Shown here piece after piece: positions 51,301 through 60,593 of a DNA stretch of 64,000 bases. The position numbers and the translations under genes were made by a program. The notes under the pieces are model-generated. The model saw only the letters and a program-made list of their open reading frames with translations. It searched no databases and was not told the origin of the DNA. The DNA is from Thiohalospira halophila DSM 15071. Its GTDB lineage: Bacteria > Pseudomonadota > Gammaproteobacteria > Thiohalospirales > Thiohalospiraceae. The stretch is taken from positions 62,001 to 126,000 of the forward strand of contig NZ_FOMJ01000003.1 in assembly GCF_900112605.1 (NCBI RefSeq). The letters are read 5' to 3'. The first letter of the stretch is position 1; the number at the start of each line of letters is the position of its first letter.

Positions 51301-54114
51301 ATGAGCGAACCGCACACCGACAAGCAGCTCCGCTCGCGGGTCAAACTGCTGGGCAGACTGCTCGGGAATGTCCTGCGCGATCAGGCCGGAGGCCGGGTCT
51401 ACACCGCCGTGGAAAAGCTGCGCAAGGGCTTCATCGCCCTGCGCCAGGAGGGGGACGATCCGCGCCAGCGCCAGCAGTTGATGCAGCTCATCGACTCCCT
51501 GGATGCGGATACGCTGGCCTGCGTGGTCCGCGCCTTCAACGTCTACTTCAGCCTGGTCAACGTGGCCGAGGAGGCCTTCTCCCACCACAAGCGGCGGGAG
51601 CAGCTCCACGAGGGCGGGCCGCTGTGGTTCGGCTCCTTCGACCTCACCCTGCGGGAATTCCACGAACAGGGGGTGAATGCCGACCAGCTCCAGGCCCTGC
51701 TGGGGGAGCTGGTCTACCGGCCCGTCTTCACCTCGCACCCCACGGAGTCCCGCCGGCGGACGGTGATGGAGACCCTGCGCCGGATCTTCGTCATCAGTCA
51801 GCAGCTGGACAATACGCGCCTGAACAGCGAGGAGCAGGAGGCGGTGGTCGAGTCCCTCCAGGCGCAGATCGAGGTGCTGTGGAAGACCGACGAGGTCCGG
51901 GCCCACAAGCCCCAGGTCCGCGACGAGATCAAGAACGGCCTCTACTACTTTCGCGAAAGCCTGTTTACCGCGGTCCCGCAGACCTATCGCAATATGGAGA
52001 AGGCGGTCCACCGGATCTACGGCGAGGCGCGCCGCTCCGATGGCAGCGAGATCAGCGTACCCAGCTTCCTGAGCTTCGGCTCCTGGATCGGTGGCGACCG
52101 CGACGGCAACCCCTTCGTGAAACCGGAGACCACGGCCCTGGCGGTCCGCCTGCAGCACCGGGAGACCATCCGCGAGTACCTGCGGCGGGTCACCGACCTC
52201 TCCTACCGCCTCACCCACTCCCGCTCCCTGTGCGAACCCTCCTCGGCCTTCCTGGACCAGCTCGCCGCCGATGAGCAGCGCTTCCCCACCATCTTCGCCG
52301 GGGAGCCCGAGCGCTACGATGCCGAACCCTACCGGCGCAAGCTCCACCTCATGCGCCACCGGCTTCGGGACAACCTGGCGCGGGTGGAGGCAAGGCTCCA
52401 CGACCACGAGCCGCCGAAACCGGATACCGGCTTCGTGGACGAGACCGAGTTCCTGCGCGACCTCTACCTCATCCGCGACTCCCTCATCGGCCACGATGAC
52501 GCCCGCTCGGCCGATGCCGAGCTCAAGGACCTCATCCGCCTGGCGGAGACCTTCGGCTTCTACCTCATGCGGCTGGATGTGCGCCAGGAGTCCACCCGGC
52601 ACACCGAGGCGGTGGCGGCCCTGTTCGACCAGGACACCGCCCTGCCCGACTACCGCGAGCTGGACGAGGAGCAGCGGCTGACCTGGCTCGCCGAACTCAT
52701 CGGCGACCCCGGCCAGCGCCACTTCAATACCGAACTCATGCCCGAGGGCGACCGCGAAACGGTGGAGACCCTGGAGGTGATGGCCCGGATGCGCGACGAG
52801 ATCAGCCCGCGCGCCTTCGGCAACTACGTCATCTCCATGACCCACACCGCCAGCCACGTGCTGGAGGTCATGCTCCTGGGCGCCCTGGCGGGCCTGGTGG
52901 GCCGTCGCAATGGCGGCTGGTTCTGCCACCTCAGTGCCGCCCCGTTGTTCGAGACCATCGAGGACCTGGACCACATCCGCCCGGTCATGGGCCGACTGCT
53001 GGATGTGCCGGTCTATCGCGAGCTTCTGGACGTCTCCGGCAACCTCCAGGAGGTCATGCTCGGCTACTCCGACTCCTGCAAGGACGGCGGCATCGTCTCC
53101 TCCTCCTGGAACCTCTACAACGCCCAGAAATCCGTCACCGAGCTGGCCCGCCAGCGCGGCATCGAGACCCTGCTCTTCCACGGCCGCGGCGGCACCCTGG
53201 GCCGGGGTGGCGGCCCCACCCACGAGTCCATCATCGCCCAGCCCCCGGGCACGGTGAGCGGCCGGATCAAGTTCACCGAGCAGGGCGAGGTGCTGACCTA
53301 CAAGTACTCCAACCTGGAGACGGCGGTCTACGAGCTCTCCATGGGTGTCACCGGCCTGATGAAGGCCAGTCGCAGCGTGGTCACCGACTACCACGACGAC
53401 CGCGACGACTACCTGGGTATCATGGATGATCTGGCCGCCGACGGGGAGCGCGTCTACCGCGACCTCACCGATAACACCCCGGGGATCCTCGACTACTTCT
53501 ACGAGGCGACGCCCATCAACGAGATCGGGCTGCTCAACATCGGCTCCCGGCCGTCGCACCGCAACAAGAAGGACCGTTCCAAGGCCTCGGTCCGGGCCAT
53601 CGGCTGGGTCTTCGCCTGGGCGCAGTCCCGCCACACCATCCCGGCTTGGTACGGCATCGGCACCGCCCTGGAGAACTGGCGCGGCGACGACCCCTCGCGG
53701 CTGGCCCACCTGCAGACCATGTACCGGGAGTGGCCCTACTTCCGCAGCCTGCTCTCCAACGCGCAGATGTCACTGTTCAAGGCGGAGATGAACATCGCCG
53801 CCCACTACGCCGAACTCTGCGACGACCCGGAGACGGCGAAGCGGATCTACCGGGCCATCCAGGACGAGTACCATCGCACGGTCCGCCAGGTCCTGGAGAT
53901 CAGTGGCAGCGGCCAGCTACTGGAAGAGACGCCGGGGCTCATGCTCTCCCTCACCCGGCGGAATCCCTACCTGGATCCCCTCAACCACATCCAGATCACC
54001 CTGCTCCGGCGCTATCGCGACGAGGCGCGCGAAGAGGGAGAACGGGAGCTGTGGCGCGACCCGCTACTGCGCTCCATCAACGCCATCGCCGCCGGCATGC
54101 GCAATACCGGCTGA
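51301..54114 (+). CDS. ppc: Phosphoenolpyruvate carboxylase
   Basis: Anaplerotic enzyme converting PEP and bicarbonate to oxaloacetate; 937 residues. The catalytic His is H146 in TSHPTESRRRT. Also present are RQESTRHTEAV, GYSDSCKDGG, FHGRGGTLGRGGGPTH and the C-terminal RNTG. It is expressed from its own promoter, divergent from pgi. A repeat element follows the stop by 17 bp. Confidence 0.97.
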   Translation: MSEPHTDKQLRSRVKLLGRLLGNVLRDQAGGRVYTAVEKLRKGFIALRQEGDDPRQRQQLMQLIDSLDADTLACVVRAFNVYFSLVNVAEEAFSHHKRREQLHEGGPLWFGSFDLTLREFHEQGVNADQLQALLGELVYRPVFTSHPTESRRRTVMETLRRIFVISQQLDNTRLNSEEQEAVVESLQAQIEVLWKTDEVRAHKPQVRDEIKNGLYYFRESLFTAVPQTYRNMEKAVHRIYGEARRSDGSEISVPSFLSFGSWIGGDRDGNPFVKPETTALAVRLQHRETIREYLRRVTDLSYRLTHSRSLCEPSSAFLDQLAADEQRFPTIFAGEPERYDAEPYRRKLHLMRHRLRDNLARVEARLHDHEPPKPDTGFVDETEFLRDLYLIRDSLIGHDDARSADAELKDLIRLAETFGFYLMRLDVRQESTRHTEAVAALFDQDTALPDYRELDEEQRLTWLAELIGDPGQRHFNTELMPEGDRETVETLEVMARMRDEISPRAFGNYVISMTHTASHVLEVMLLGALAGLVGRRNGGWFCHLSAAPLFETIEDLDHIRPVMGRLLDVPVYRELLDVSGNLQEVMLGYSDSCKDGGIVSSSWNLYNAQKSVTELARQRGIETLLFHGRGGTLGRGGGPTHESIIAQPPGTVSGRIKFTEQGEVLTYKYSNLETAVYELSMGVTGLMKASRSVVTDYHDDRDDYLGIMDDLAADGERVYRDLTDNTPGILDYFYEATPINEIGLLNIGSRPSHRNKKDRSKASVRAIGWVFAWAQSRHTIPAWYGIGTALENWRGDDPSRLAHLQTMYREWPYFRSLLSNAQMSLFKAEMNIAAHYAELCDDPETAKRIYRAIQDEYHRTVRQVLEISGSGQLLEETPGLMLSLTRRNPYLDPLNHIQITLLRRYRDEAREEGERELWRDPLLRSINAIAAGMRNTG

Positions 54115-54131
54115 TCGCCCCGCCCCCGGGC

Positions 54132-54250
54132 CCCCGTCGTTCCGGATGGCGCGCAGCGCCAGTCCGGAACCCCGAGAACAGCCCTCCAACGCGCATTCCG
54201 GCATCAGTGGCTACGTTCTCGATGTTCCCGCCTGCGCGGGAACGACGGGG
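54132..54250. repeat. 119-bp intergenic element with terminal inverted repeats
   Basis: CCCCGTCGTTCC at 54132-54143 is repeated inverted at 54239-54250. Inside are two perfect hairpins: TTCCGGA-TGGCGC/GCGCCA-g-TCCGGAA at the left and GTTCCCGC-CTGC-GCGGGAAC at the right, plus a second inverted pair near GGAACCCCGAGAAC and GTTCTCGATGTTCC. The right hairpin resembles dRS3-type repeats. It fills the gap between convergent ppc and panD and may also act as a bidirectional transcription stop. Confidence 0.75.
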
Positions 54251-54273
54251 TCGCGGAAGGGTGGGTGCGGCCC

Positions 54274-54663
54274 TCAGGCGGCCTGGATCGGGACGGCGTG
54301 CTTGATCTGCTGGATGCGGTTATCGCCGGTGTCGGCGTCGAAGTAGAGCAGCGTCGGCTCGTGGCGATCCGCCTCCGCCTCGGAGAGGGTGGCGTAGGCG
54401 CAGATGATCACCGGATCGCCGGGGGTGGCGCGGTGGGCGGCGGCGCCATTGACCGAGATGATCCCGCTACCGGCCTCGGCGCGGATGGCGTAGGTCACCA
54501 GCCGCTCGCCGTTGGCGACGTTGTAGAGGTGGATCTGCTCGTACTCGCGGATCCCCGCCTTCTCCAGCAGGTCGCTGTCGATGGCACAGGAGCCCTCGTA
54601 TTCCACCTCGGCGTGGGTCACGGTGGCGCGATGGAGCTTGGCCTTGAGCAGGGTCAGTTCCAT
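54274..54663 (-). CDS. panD: Aspartate 1-decarboxylase PanD
   Basis: Makes beta-alanine for pantothenate; 129 residues. The proenzyme cleaves itself between G24 and S25 (YEGSCAID), both present, to form the pyruvoyl group. It follows panC by 83 bp, a wider gap than elsewhere in the run. Confidence 0.97.
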   Translation of the reverse strand: MELTLLKAKLHRATVTHAEVEYEGSCAIDSDLLEKAGIREYEQIHLYNVANGERLVTYAIRAEAGSGIISVNGAAAHRATPGDPVIICAYATLSEAEADRHEPTLLYFDADTGDNRIQQIKHAVPIQAA

Positions 54664-54746
54664 GGGTTCAAGAACCTCGAAAGCAGGGACTCACAACCGA
54701 TAAAGTATGGCGGCCGGAGTGGCCGCATGCAATCCCGGGACCGCTC

Positions 54747-55595
54747 TCACCGCTCGAAGCGCACGTTATCGATGAGCCGCGCCTCCCCCAGGCGGGCGGC
54801 GGCCAGGGCGACCAGATCACGGTCCTCGGGGCCGGGCTCGTCCAGGTCCGCGGCCCGGCGAATGGTGAAGTACTCCGGCTCAAAGCCGGCCTCCTGAAGC
54901 CGGTTCCAGCCGGCGGTGTCGGCATTACCCGGCTCTTCCCCGGCGAGCACGGCGTCCCGGGCGGCCGTCAGGGCCTGGTAGAGCGCCGGCGCCGCCGCCC
55001 GCTGCTCCGGGGTGAGGTAGCCGTTGCGCGAGGAGAGCGCCAGGCCGTCGGACTCGCGCACCGTCGGCACCCCGAAGACCTCCACCGGCAGGCAGAGGTC
55101 GGCCACCAGCCGCCGGATCACCAGCAGCTGCTGGTAGTCCTTCTCCCCGAACCAGGCGGCATCCGGGGCGACGATGTTGAAGAGCTTGGTGACCACCGTG
55201 GCCACGCCGGTGAAGTGGCCGGGCCGGCCGGCGCCGCAGAGGATATCCGATAGACCGGGGACCTCCACCCGCGTGGGCGGCCGGCTCCCCCCATCGGGAT
55301 AGAGCGTGGCCACGTCGGGGGCGAAGAGCAGGTCGACACCGGCCTCCGCCAGCCGGGCGGCGTCGGCCTCGAAGCTGCGCGGATAGCGCTCGTAGTCCTC
55401 GCCGGGGGCGAACTGCAGGGGGTTCACGAAGAGGCTGACCACCACCCGGTCGGCAGTCCGGCGCGCCGCCTCCACCAGCCGTAGATGACCGTCGTGGAGG
55501 TTGCCCATGGTGGGCACCAGGCCGATGTACTCCCCTCGCCCCCGCCAGCCGGCGACGGCGGTACGAATGCCGCGAATCTCCCGATCGGTATGCAC
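54747..55595 (-). CDS. panC: Pantothenate synthetase PanC
   Basis: Joins pantoate and beta-alanine with ATP; 282 residues. The HIGH-type motif is MGNLHDGHLRLV and the second nucleotide motif is ALSSRNGYL. It starts 20 bp after panB. Confidence 0.97.
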   Translation of the reverse strand: MHTDREIRGIRTAVAGWRGRGEYIGLVPTMGNLHDGHLRLVEAARRTADRVVVSLFVNPLQFAPGEDYERYPRSFEADAARLAEAGVDLLFAPDVATLYPDGGSRPPTRVEVPGLSDILCGAGRPGHFTGVATVVTKLFNIVAPDAAWFGEKDYQQLLVIRRLVADLCLPVEVFGVPTVRESDGLALSSRNGYLTPEQRAAAPALYQALTAARDAVLAGEEPGNADTAGWNRLQEAGFEPEYFTIRRAADLDEPGPEDRDLVALAAARLGEARLIDNVRFER

Positions 55596-55615
55596 GATGC
55601 GCCTCCGTTCCGGTC

Positions 55616-56413
55616 TCAGGCCAGGGTGTGCTCCGGCCCCGGGAAGTCGCCCGCCTTTACCGCCCGCACGTACTCGGCCAGGGCGGCGGGGATGGAGCCG
55701 GTGGCCGCCAGGAAGTCCCGGCTGAAGGCCGGCCCGCCCCCCGGGGTCAGCCCCAGGGCGTCGTAGGCAACCAGCACCTGGCCATCACAGTCGGGGCCGG
55801 CCCCGATACCGATGACCGGGATGGTCAGGGCCCGGCGGACTTTCCCCGCCACCTCGGCGGGGACGGCCTCCAGGACCAGCAGGTCGGCCCCGGCCTCCTC
55901 CAGCGCCCGGGCCTCGGCCAGCAGCGCCTCCCCGGCCTCTTCGCCGCGCCCCTGGACGCGGTAGCCGCCGAGCTTGAACACGGTCTGCGGCAGCAGCCCC
56001 AGATGGGCGCAGACCGGGACCCCCTGCCGGGTGAGTTCGGCCACGATCTCCACCACGGGCCCGCCCCCCTCCAGCTTGACGCCGTGGGCGCCGCCCTCCT
56101 GCATGAGCCGGCCGGCCGCATTGAGGGCGGTAGCCGGATCGCCGAAGGTCAGGAAGGGCAGATCGGCGATGACCGGCCGCTGGCCACTGCCCCGGCGGAC
56201 GGCGGCGGTATGGTGGACCATGGCATCCAGGGTCACCGGTACCGTGGTCTCGAAGCCCTGCACCACCATCCCCAGGGAATCGCCCACCAGCAGCAGGTCC
56301 ACCCCCGCCTCGTCCATGCGGGCGGCGAAGCTGGCGTCATAGGCGGTGAGCGTGGCCACCGGCTCGCCCCGCTCCTTGAGCCGTCGCAGTTGCGCCAGGG
56401 AGGGCATGGCCAT
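55616..56413 (-). CDS. panB: 3-methyl-2-oxobutanoate hydroxymethyltransferase PanB
   Basis: First committed step of pantothenate biosynthesis; 265 residues. TLTAYDASFAARMDEAGVD and LLVGDSLGMVVQG are signature segments. The ATG at 56413 has AGGAGAG upstream. It is 54 bp after the deoxynucleoside kinase gene. Confidence 0.97.
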   Translation of the reverse strand: MAMPSLAQLRRLKERGEPVATLTAYDASFAARMDEAGVDLLLVGDSLGMVVQGFETTVPVTLDAMVHHTAAVRRGSGQRPVIADLPFLTFGDPATALNAAGRLMQEGGAHGVKLEGGGPVVEIVAELTRQGVPVCAHLGLLPQTVFKLGGYRVQGRGEEAGEALLAEARALEEAGADLLVLEAVPAEVAGKVRRALTIPVIGIGAGPDCDGQVLVAYDALGLTPGGGPAFSRDFLAATGSIPAALAEYVRAVKAGDFPGPEHTLA

Positions 56414-56467
56414 GGGCTTCTCTCCTGCTCGTCGAATCAGTTCGGAATGATACCGCTTGCGCCGCGG

Positions 56468-57133
56468 CTACAGATCCAGCGGCGCCGGGTTGAAGTAGTG
56501 GCGCCCCGCCCGGATCCGGCGGACCTCCCGCAGCAGCAGCTCGTAGTCGGCCTCGCTGTTCACGAAGTCCAGGGATTCAGCGTTGACGATGAGCAGCGGT
56601 GTCTCGTCCCAGGCGTGGAAGAAGCGGGTGTAGGCCTCCGCCAGCCGTTCCAGGTAGTCCCGGGCCATGGGCCGCTCGTAGTCGCGGCCGCGCTGTTCCA
56701 CCCGTCGTACCAGGGTCTCGGCCGGGGCCTGGAGGTAGACCACCAGGTCCGGGCGCGGCGCCTCGGCGGCCAGCCGCTCGGCCAGGCGGTCGTAGAGCTC
56801 CAGCTCGGTGGGATCCAGGGTCAGCTCGGCGAAGAGGCGATCCTTGTCCAGGAGGTAGTCGGCCACGCGCACCGGGGCGAAGAGGTCCCCCTGGGCCAGC
56901 GCCTCCATCTGCCGGACCCGCTGGAGCAGGAAGGAGAGCTGCGTGGGCAGGGCCGCGCCCCGGGGATCGGTATAGAAGCGCTGGAGGAAGGGGTTGTCCG
57001 CCGGGTCCTCCAGCAGCAGGTCACTGCCGAAGCTCGCCGCCAGGCGCCGGGCCAGGCTGGTCTTGCCCACGCCGATGGGCCCCTCCACGGCGACGAATCG
57101 CGGCGCCCCCTCGGTAGTCGCCTCCTCAGCCAT
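56468..57133 (-). CDS. Deoxynucleoside kinase family protein
   Basis: P-loop kinase of 221 residues of the dNK/dGK type. Walker A is VEGPIGVGKTSLARRLA; the base-binding region includes FLLQRVRQME, and RVADYLLDKDRLFAELTL matches the DRS-type segment. It may salvage deoxynucleosides, although the true substrate of this gammaproteobacterial group is uncertain. It overlaps folK by 8 bp and sits in the usual pcnB-folK-dNK-panB order. Confidence 0.88.
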   Translation of the reverse strand: MAEEATTEGAPRFVAVEGPIGVGKTSLARRLAASFGSDLLLEDPADNPFLQRFYTDPRGAALPTQLSFLLQRVRQMEALAQGDLFAPVRVADYLLDKDRLFAELTLDPTELELYDRLAERLAAEAPRPDLVVYLQAPAETLVRRVEQRGRDYERPMARDYLERLAEAYTRFFHAWDETPLLIVNAESLDFVNSEADYELLLREVRRIRAGRHYFNPAPLDL

Positions 57134-57629
57134 GGGCCCCCTCCTCGGTCGGTTCCAGCCCCGGCCCTGCCGGCACCCGCGCCAGCTGCTCGCGCAGCGG
57201 CCGGCCGCCGGGGAGGATCAGGTCGGGATCGATCTCGGCCAGGGGATGGAGAACGAAGTCCCGCTCCCAGACCCCGGGATGCGGCAGGCGCAGGGCCGGA
57301 TCGTCACTCTCGGTATCGCCGTGCAGGAGCAGATCGAGATCCAGCACCCGCGGCCCCCAGCGTTCGGCGCGGACCCGGCCGGCGGCATCCTCCTGTTCAT
57401 GGAGGGCGGCCAGCAGGGCTGCCGGGCCCAGCGCGGTCTCCAGCCGGGCGACGGCATTGGCGTAGTCGGGCTGGTCCGGCGGGCCCATGGGCGGGCTGCG
57501 CCAGATCCGGGAGGTCGCGGTGCAGCGGGTGGCCGGGAGGTCGTCCAGCCCGGCGAGCGCCGCGGCTACCTGCCGGAAGGGCCGGTCGAGATTGGCGCCC
57601 ACGCCGACCCAGGCGGTGACCGTGGTCAT
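57126..57629 (-). CDS. folK: 2-amino-4-hydroxy-6-hydroxymethyldihydropteridine pyrophosphokinase FolK
   Basis: Pyrophosphorylates the pterin precursor in folate biosynthesis; 167 residues. It has GVGANLDRPFRQV at the N-terminus and the metal-binding LDLDLLLHGD. The ATG at 57629 overlaps the pcnB stop by 4 bp; the in-frame opening to 57794 lies inside pcnB. Confidence 0.95.
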   Translation of the reverse strand: MTTVTAWVGVGANLDRPFRQVAAALAGLDDLPATRCTATSRIWRSPPMGPPDQPDYANAVARLETALGPAALLAALHEQEDAAGRVRAERWGPRVLDLDLLLHGDTESDDPALRLPHPGVWERDFVLHPLAEIDPDLILPGGRPLREQLARVPAGPGLEPTEEGAHG

Positions 57630-59014
57630 TCCCCGCCGTTGCCCCCGGACTGCTCGGACCCGGCATCGGACTTCGGCTTGCGGCGCCGGCCACCGCGCCG
57701 GCGCCCCTTCTTGCGATTGTTCCCGCCGCCGCCCTGCTGCTGGGCCGCCATGCGCTCGCGCTCGCCCTCGTCGGCATCCTGGAAGCGGGTCCACCAGTCC
57801 GAGACCTCCGGATCGATCTCGCCGGCCGCCGCGCGCAGGACCAGGAAGTCGTAGGCGGCGCGGAAGCGCGGATGCTCCATGAGCTTCCAGGGCCGCTTGC
57901 CGGCGCGCTGGTGGAAGCGATCCTGAAGCGACCAGATCTCCCGGGCGGCGGTGGAGAAGCGGCGCGGGATGGCCACGTGCTTCACCTGGCCGCTGACCAC
58001 CTGCTCCGCCGCCACCTGCAGGGCGCGGCCGGGGTTCTCGCCGGCCTTGCGGGCGGAGGCCACGTGCTGGCGCACCGGCTCCCAGAGCAGCGCGGCGATG
58101 AGGAAGGCCGGTGTCACCGGCCGGCCCTCGTTCACCCGCCGGTCGGTGTTCTCCAGGGCGCGGATGAGGAAGAGCAGCGGGAAGCCCTCCTCCTCGCGCT
58201 GCAGCGCCTCCTCGGTGATGGGGAAGAGGATGCGGAAGACGTCGTAGTAGCGCAGCAGCTCGTAGCTCTGGACCGCCGCCCCGCTGAGGAAGAGCTTGTT
58301 CACCTCCTCGAAGAGGCGGGCCGGGGGCACGCCGTTGAGGAGGTCGCCCAGCTCGCGCATGGGCGCCTCGGTCTCGCGCTCGATGCGGAAGCCGTGCTTG
58401 GCGGCGAAGCGCACCGCCCGCAGCACCCGGACCGGGTCCTCGCGGAAGCGCTCCGCCGGGTCGCCGATCATCCGCAGCAGGCCGGCCTGGACATCCTCCC
58501 AGCCGCCGCAGTAGTCGACGATGGAGTGATCGGCGATGTTGTAGTAGAGGGCGTTGACGCTGAAATCGCGCCGCCAGGCGTCCTCCTCCAGGGTGCCGTA
58601 GACGTTGTCCCGCAGCACCATGCCGTCCTCGCTGCGCTCCACCTCGCCATCGCCGTTCTCGGCAGCCGCCCGGAAGGTGGCTACCTCGATGATCTCGGGG
58701 CCGAAGTGGACGTGGACGATCTTGAAACGCCGCCCGATGAGGCGGCTGTTACGAAAGAGGCTGTTGACCTCGTCCGGCGTGGCGTCGGTGGCGACATCGA
58801 AGTCCTTGGGTTCGCGGCCCAGGAGCAGATCCCGCACCCCGCCCCCGACCATGTAGGCGGCGTAACCGTGATTGTGGAGCCGTGTCAGGACCTTGAGGAC
58901 GTTCGCGGACATCGCCGAGCGGGAGACGGGGTGCTCCTCGCGGGGGATGATCCGGGGACCTGGGTCGGGACGACCGACGAGTTTCTGTAATCTGCTCTTG
59001 AGCCAGCGAATCAT
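57626..59014 (-). CDS. pcnB: Poly(A) polymerase PcnB
   Basis: Class II nucleotidyltransferase of 462 residues that adds poly(A) to RNA. The active site is VGGGVRDLLLGREPKDFDVAT (GG plus DxD) in the head domain, with RRDFSVNALYY and RFREDPVRVLRAVRFAAKHGF following. The Arg/Lys-rich tail (about 430-462) is typical of PcnB rather than CCA-adding enzymes. The ATG at 59014 has no ribosome-binding site; an extended -10 element only 7 bp upstream suggests a leaderless message. Confidence 0.94.
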   Translation of the reverse strand: MIRWLKSRLQKLVGRPDPGPRIIPREEHPVSRSAMSANVLKVLTRLHNHGYAAYMVGGGVRDLLLGREPKDFDVATDATPDEVNSLFRNSRLIGRRFKIVHVHFGPEIIEVATFRAAAENGDGEVERSEDGMVLRDNVYGTLEEDAWRRDFSVNALYYNIADHSIVDYCGGWEDVQAGLLRMIGDPAERFREDPVRVLRAVRFAAKHGFRIERETEAPMRELGDLLNGVPPARLFEEVNKLFLSGAAVQSYELLRYYDVFRILFPITEEALQREEEGFPLLFLIRALENTDRRVNEGRPVTPAFLIAALLWEPVRQHVASARKAGENPGRALQVAAEQVVSGQVKHVAIPRRFSTAAREIWSLQDRFHQRAGKRPWKLMEHPRFRAAYDFLVLRAAAGEIDPEVSDWWTRFQDADEGERERMAAQQQGGGGNNRKKGRRRGGRRRKPKSDAGSEQSGGNGGE

Positions 59015-59020
59015 GGCGGT

Positions 59021-59029
59021 ATAATACCA
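59021..59029 (-). promoter_or_regulatory. extended -10 element at the pcnB start codon
   Basis: The minus strand reads TGGTATTAT, a TGn-extended -10. Initiation about 7 bp downstream would fall on the A of the pcnB ATG (59014). No convincing -35 is seen. Confidence 0.4.
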
Positions 59030-59075
59030 CACCTGTCGGCCGCGGCAGGAAGCCTGCAGCGGCCCGGAAGCAAAA

Positions 59076-59151
59076 GCTCCCATCGTCTAGTGGTCTAGGA
59101 CGCCGCCCTCTCACGGCGGAAACAGGGGTTCGAGTCCCCTTGGGAGCGCCA
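59076..59151 (+). tRNA. tRNA-Glu (anticodon CTC)
   Basis: A 76-nt cloverleaf. The acceptor GCTCCCA pairs with TGGGAGC, the anticodon stem CCGCC/GGCGG encloses loop CTCTCAC (anticodon CTC), the T arm is GGGGT-TCGAGTC-CCCTT-like, and CCA is encoded. It reads GAG codons, which are frequent in this high-GC window. A terminator follows 8 bp downstream. CTC has no G34, so it is not a Tgt target. Confidence 0.97.
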
Positions 59152-59158
59152 TCTCTCG

Positions 59159-59197
59159 ACGCCCCCGGCGACCTTCGGTCCCGGGGGCGTTCTCGTT
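59159..59197 (+). terminator. intrinsic terminator after tRNA-Glu
   Basis: A GC-rich stem (CGCCCCCGG pairing with CCGGGGGCG, interior loop around ACCTTCGGT) is followed by TTCTCGTT. The U run is interrupted, but position and stem strength favour a terminator. Confidence 0.75.
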
Positions 59198-59344
59198 CCC
59201 GGCCCCGAAAATCGAACGCCCGCATGGTGGAAACCTTTTCCCGTTCCGGCCTACTATGAGGCCAACAACAGCCCAGGGAAGGGAAACGACCATCAAGGGG
59301 CATGCGCCAGGGTCGGCGAGTCCCGTCACCAGGGGAGAATCACC

Positions 59345-60550
59345 ATGCGTATCCGCATCCTCGCCGCCGCCACCGCGGCTGCCCTCACTACCGGGGGCGC
59401 CCAGGCCGCCTCCTTCGGCATCTACGATGCCCGCTCCGTGGGCATGGGCAATATCGGCACCTCCGCCGGCAACCCCTCCAACGCCAGCTTCTATAACCCG
59501 GCGCTGCTGGGGGCTCCGAACAAGGATGCCGATTTCAATCTGGAGCTGCCCATCGTCTCCCTACGGGCTGCAGCGCAGGATGAGGATATTATCGACAACT
59601 TCTCCGACCTTGAAGATGATATCGACCGGTTTGAATCCGCAACGGAACAGCTGGATTCAAACCCGACAATCGAGAATGCTCGGGCAGTGCAGAATGCAGC
59701 AGCGGCCCTGGATAGCTCGCTGCAGAGTATCGATAACAGCCCTATCGAGGTGGAGGGTTTCGCCGGGGTCCTGGGCGCCGGCACCACCGGCGAGTGGGGG
59801 ATGTCCGTTTACGGCGGTGCGCGCGTCTTTGGTGGCGTCAAGGCGCACTACGAGGACCAGGCTAAACTGGAAGGCCTCGCCAATGCCGACCCGAACAACC
59901 CAGAGGCCATAAGCACTGACTCCGACCTCCAATCCAGTGTCACGAGTCGGGGGATGATGGTCGGCGAGTATGGGATCTCGCTCGCGAAGGAGTTCAACAT
60001 CGCCGGCCACGGGATCAGCTTCGGCCTGACCCCCAAGATCCTTCAGGTGCAGACCTTTGACTACACGACTGACCTGAACGATGACACGGACTTCAACATC
60101 GACGAGAACACCACTGAGGAGACCGACTTCAATACTGACCTTGGTGTTTCCAAGATGTGGGACAACGGTGTCCGCACTGGTCTGATGGTCAAGAACATCA
60201 TTGGCCAGACCTACACGACGGCCGAGGGCAACGACCTGGAGCTCAACCCCCAGTACCGCGCCGGGATCTCCCACCACACCGGGATCTCCACCATCGGCAT
60301 CGACCTCGACCTCACCGAGAACGATCCCGTCGCGGAGGGCTTCGACCGGCCCACCCAGTACCTGGCCATCGGCGGCGAGTTCGACGCCTGGAACTGGCTG
60401 CAGCTTCGCGCCGGCTACCGCACCGACCTCGCCGACTCCTACGAGGACACCGTCCACGCCGGTGTCGGCCTCTTCCACATCCTGGATGTGGGTGCCGCCT
60501 ACTCCGATCAGGAGGTCCAGGCCTCGGTGCGGCTGGGCGTGCGCTTCTAG
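59345..60550 (+). CDS. TraF-like outer-membrane protein
   Basis: Predicted beta-barrel of the conjugal-transfer TraF (TraF_2) family, 401 residues, despite no conjugation genes being nearby. It has a signal peptide (about 1-21, ending AQAAS), the family start SFGIYDARSVGMGN...FYNPALLG, a helical acidic insert (about 75-140), barrel strands, and a C-terminus ending in an aromatic residue (ASVRLGVRF) as expected for Bam substrates. The middle (about 59555-60200) is visibly AT-richer, with codons such as ATT, AAT and TCA that neighbours avoid. Function unknown. Confidence 0.82.
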   Translation: MRIRILAAATAAALTTGGAQAASFGIYDARSVGMGNIGTSAGNPSNASFYNPALLGAPNKDADFNLELPIVSLRAAAQDEDIIDNFSDLEDDIDRFESATEQLDSNPTIENARAVQNAAAALDSSLQSIDNSPIEVEGFAGVLGAGTTGEWGMSVYGGARVFGGVKAHYEDQAKLEGLANADPNNPEAISTDSDLQSSVTSRGMMVGEYGISLAKEFNIAGHGISFGLTPKILQVQTFDYTTDLNDDTDFNIDENTTEETDFNTDLGVSKMWDNGVRTGLMVKNIIGQTYTTAEGNDLELNPQYRAGISHHTGISTIGIDLDLTENDPVAEGFDRPTQYLAIGGEFDAWNWLQLRAGYRTDLADSYEDTVHAGVGLFHILDVGAAYSDQEVQASVRLGVRF

Positions 60551-60593
60551 GCCGCCCTGCGCACTCCCCCGCCTTCCAGCGGGGGATGCCCCG

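Noticed and set aside
59345-60550. The TraF-like gene as evidence of a conjugative element
   Set aside because: No relaxase, coupling protein or other transfer genes occur nearby. This family is often encoded alone in chromosomes of aquatic gammaproteobacteria.
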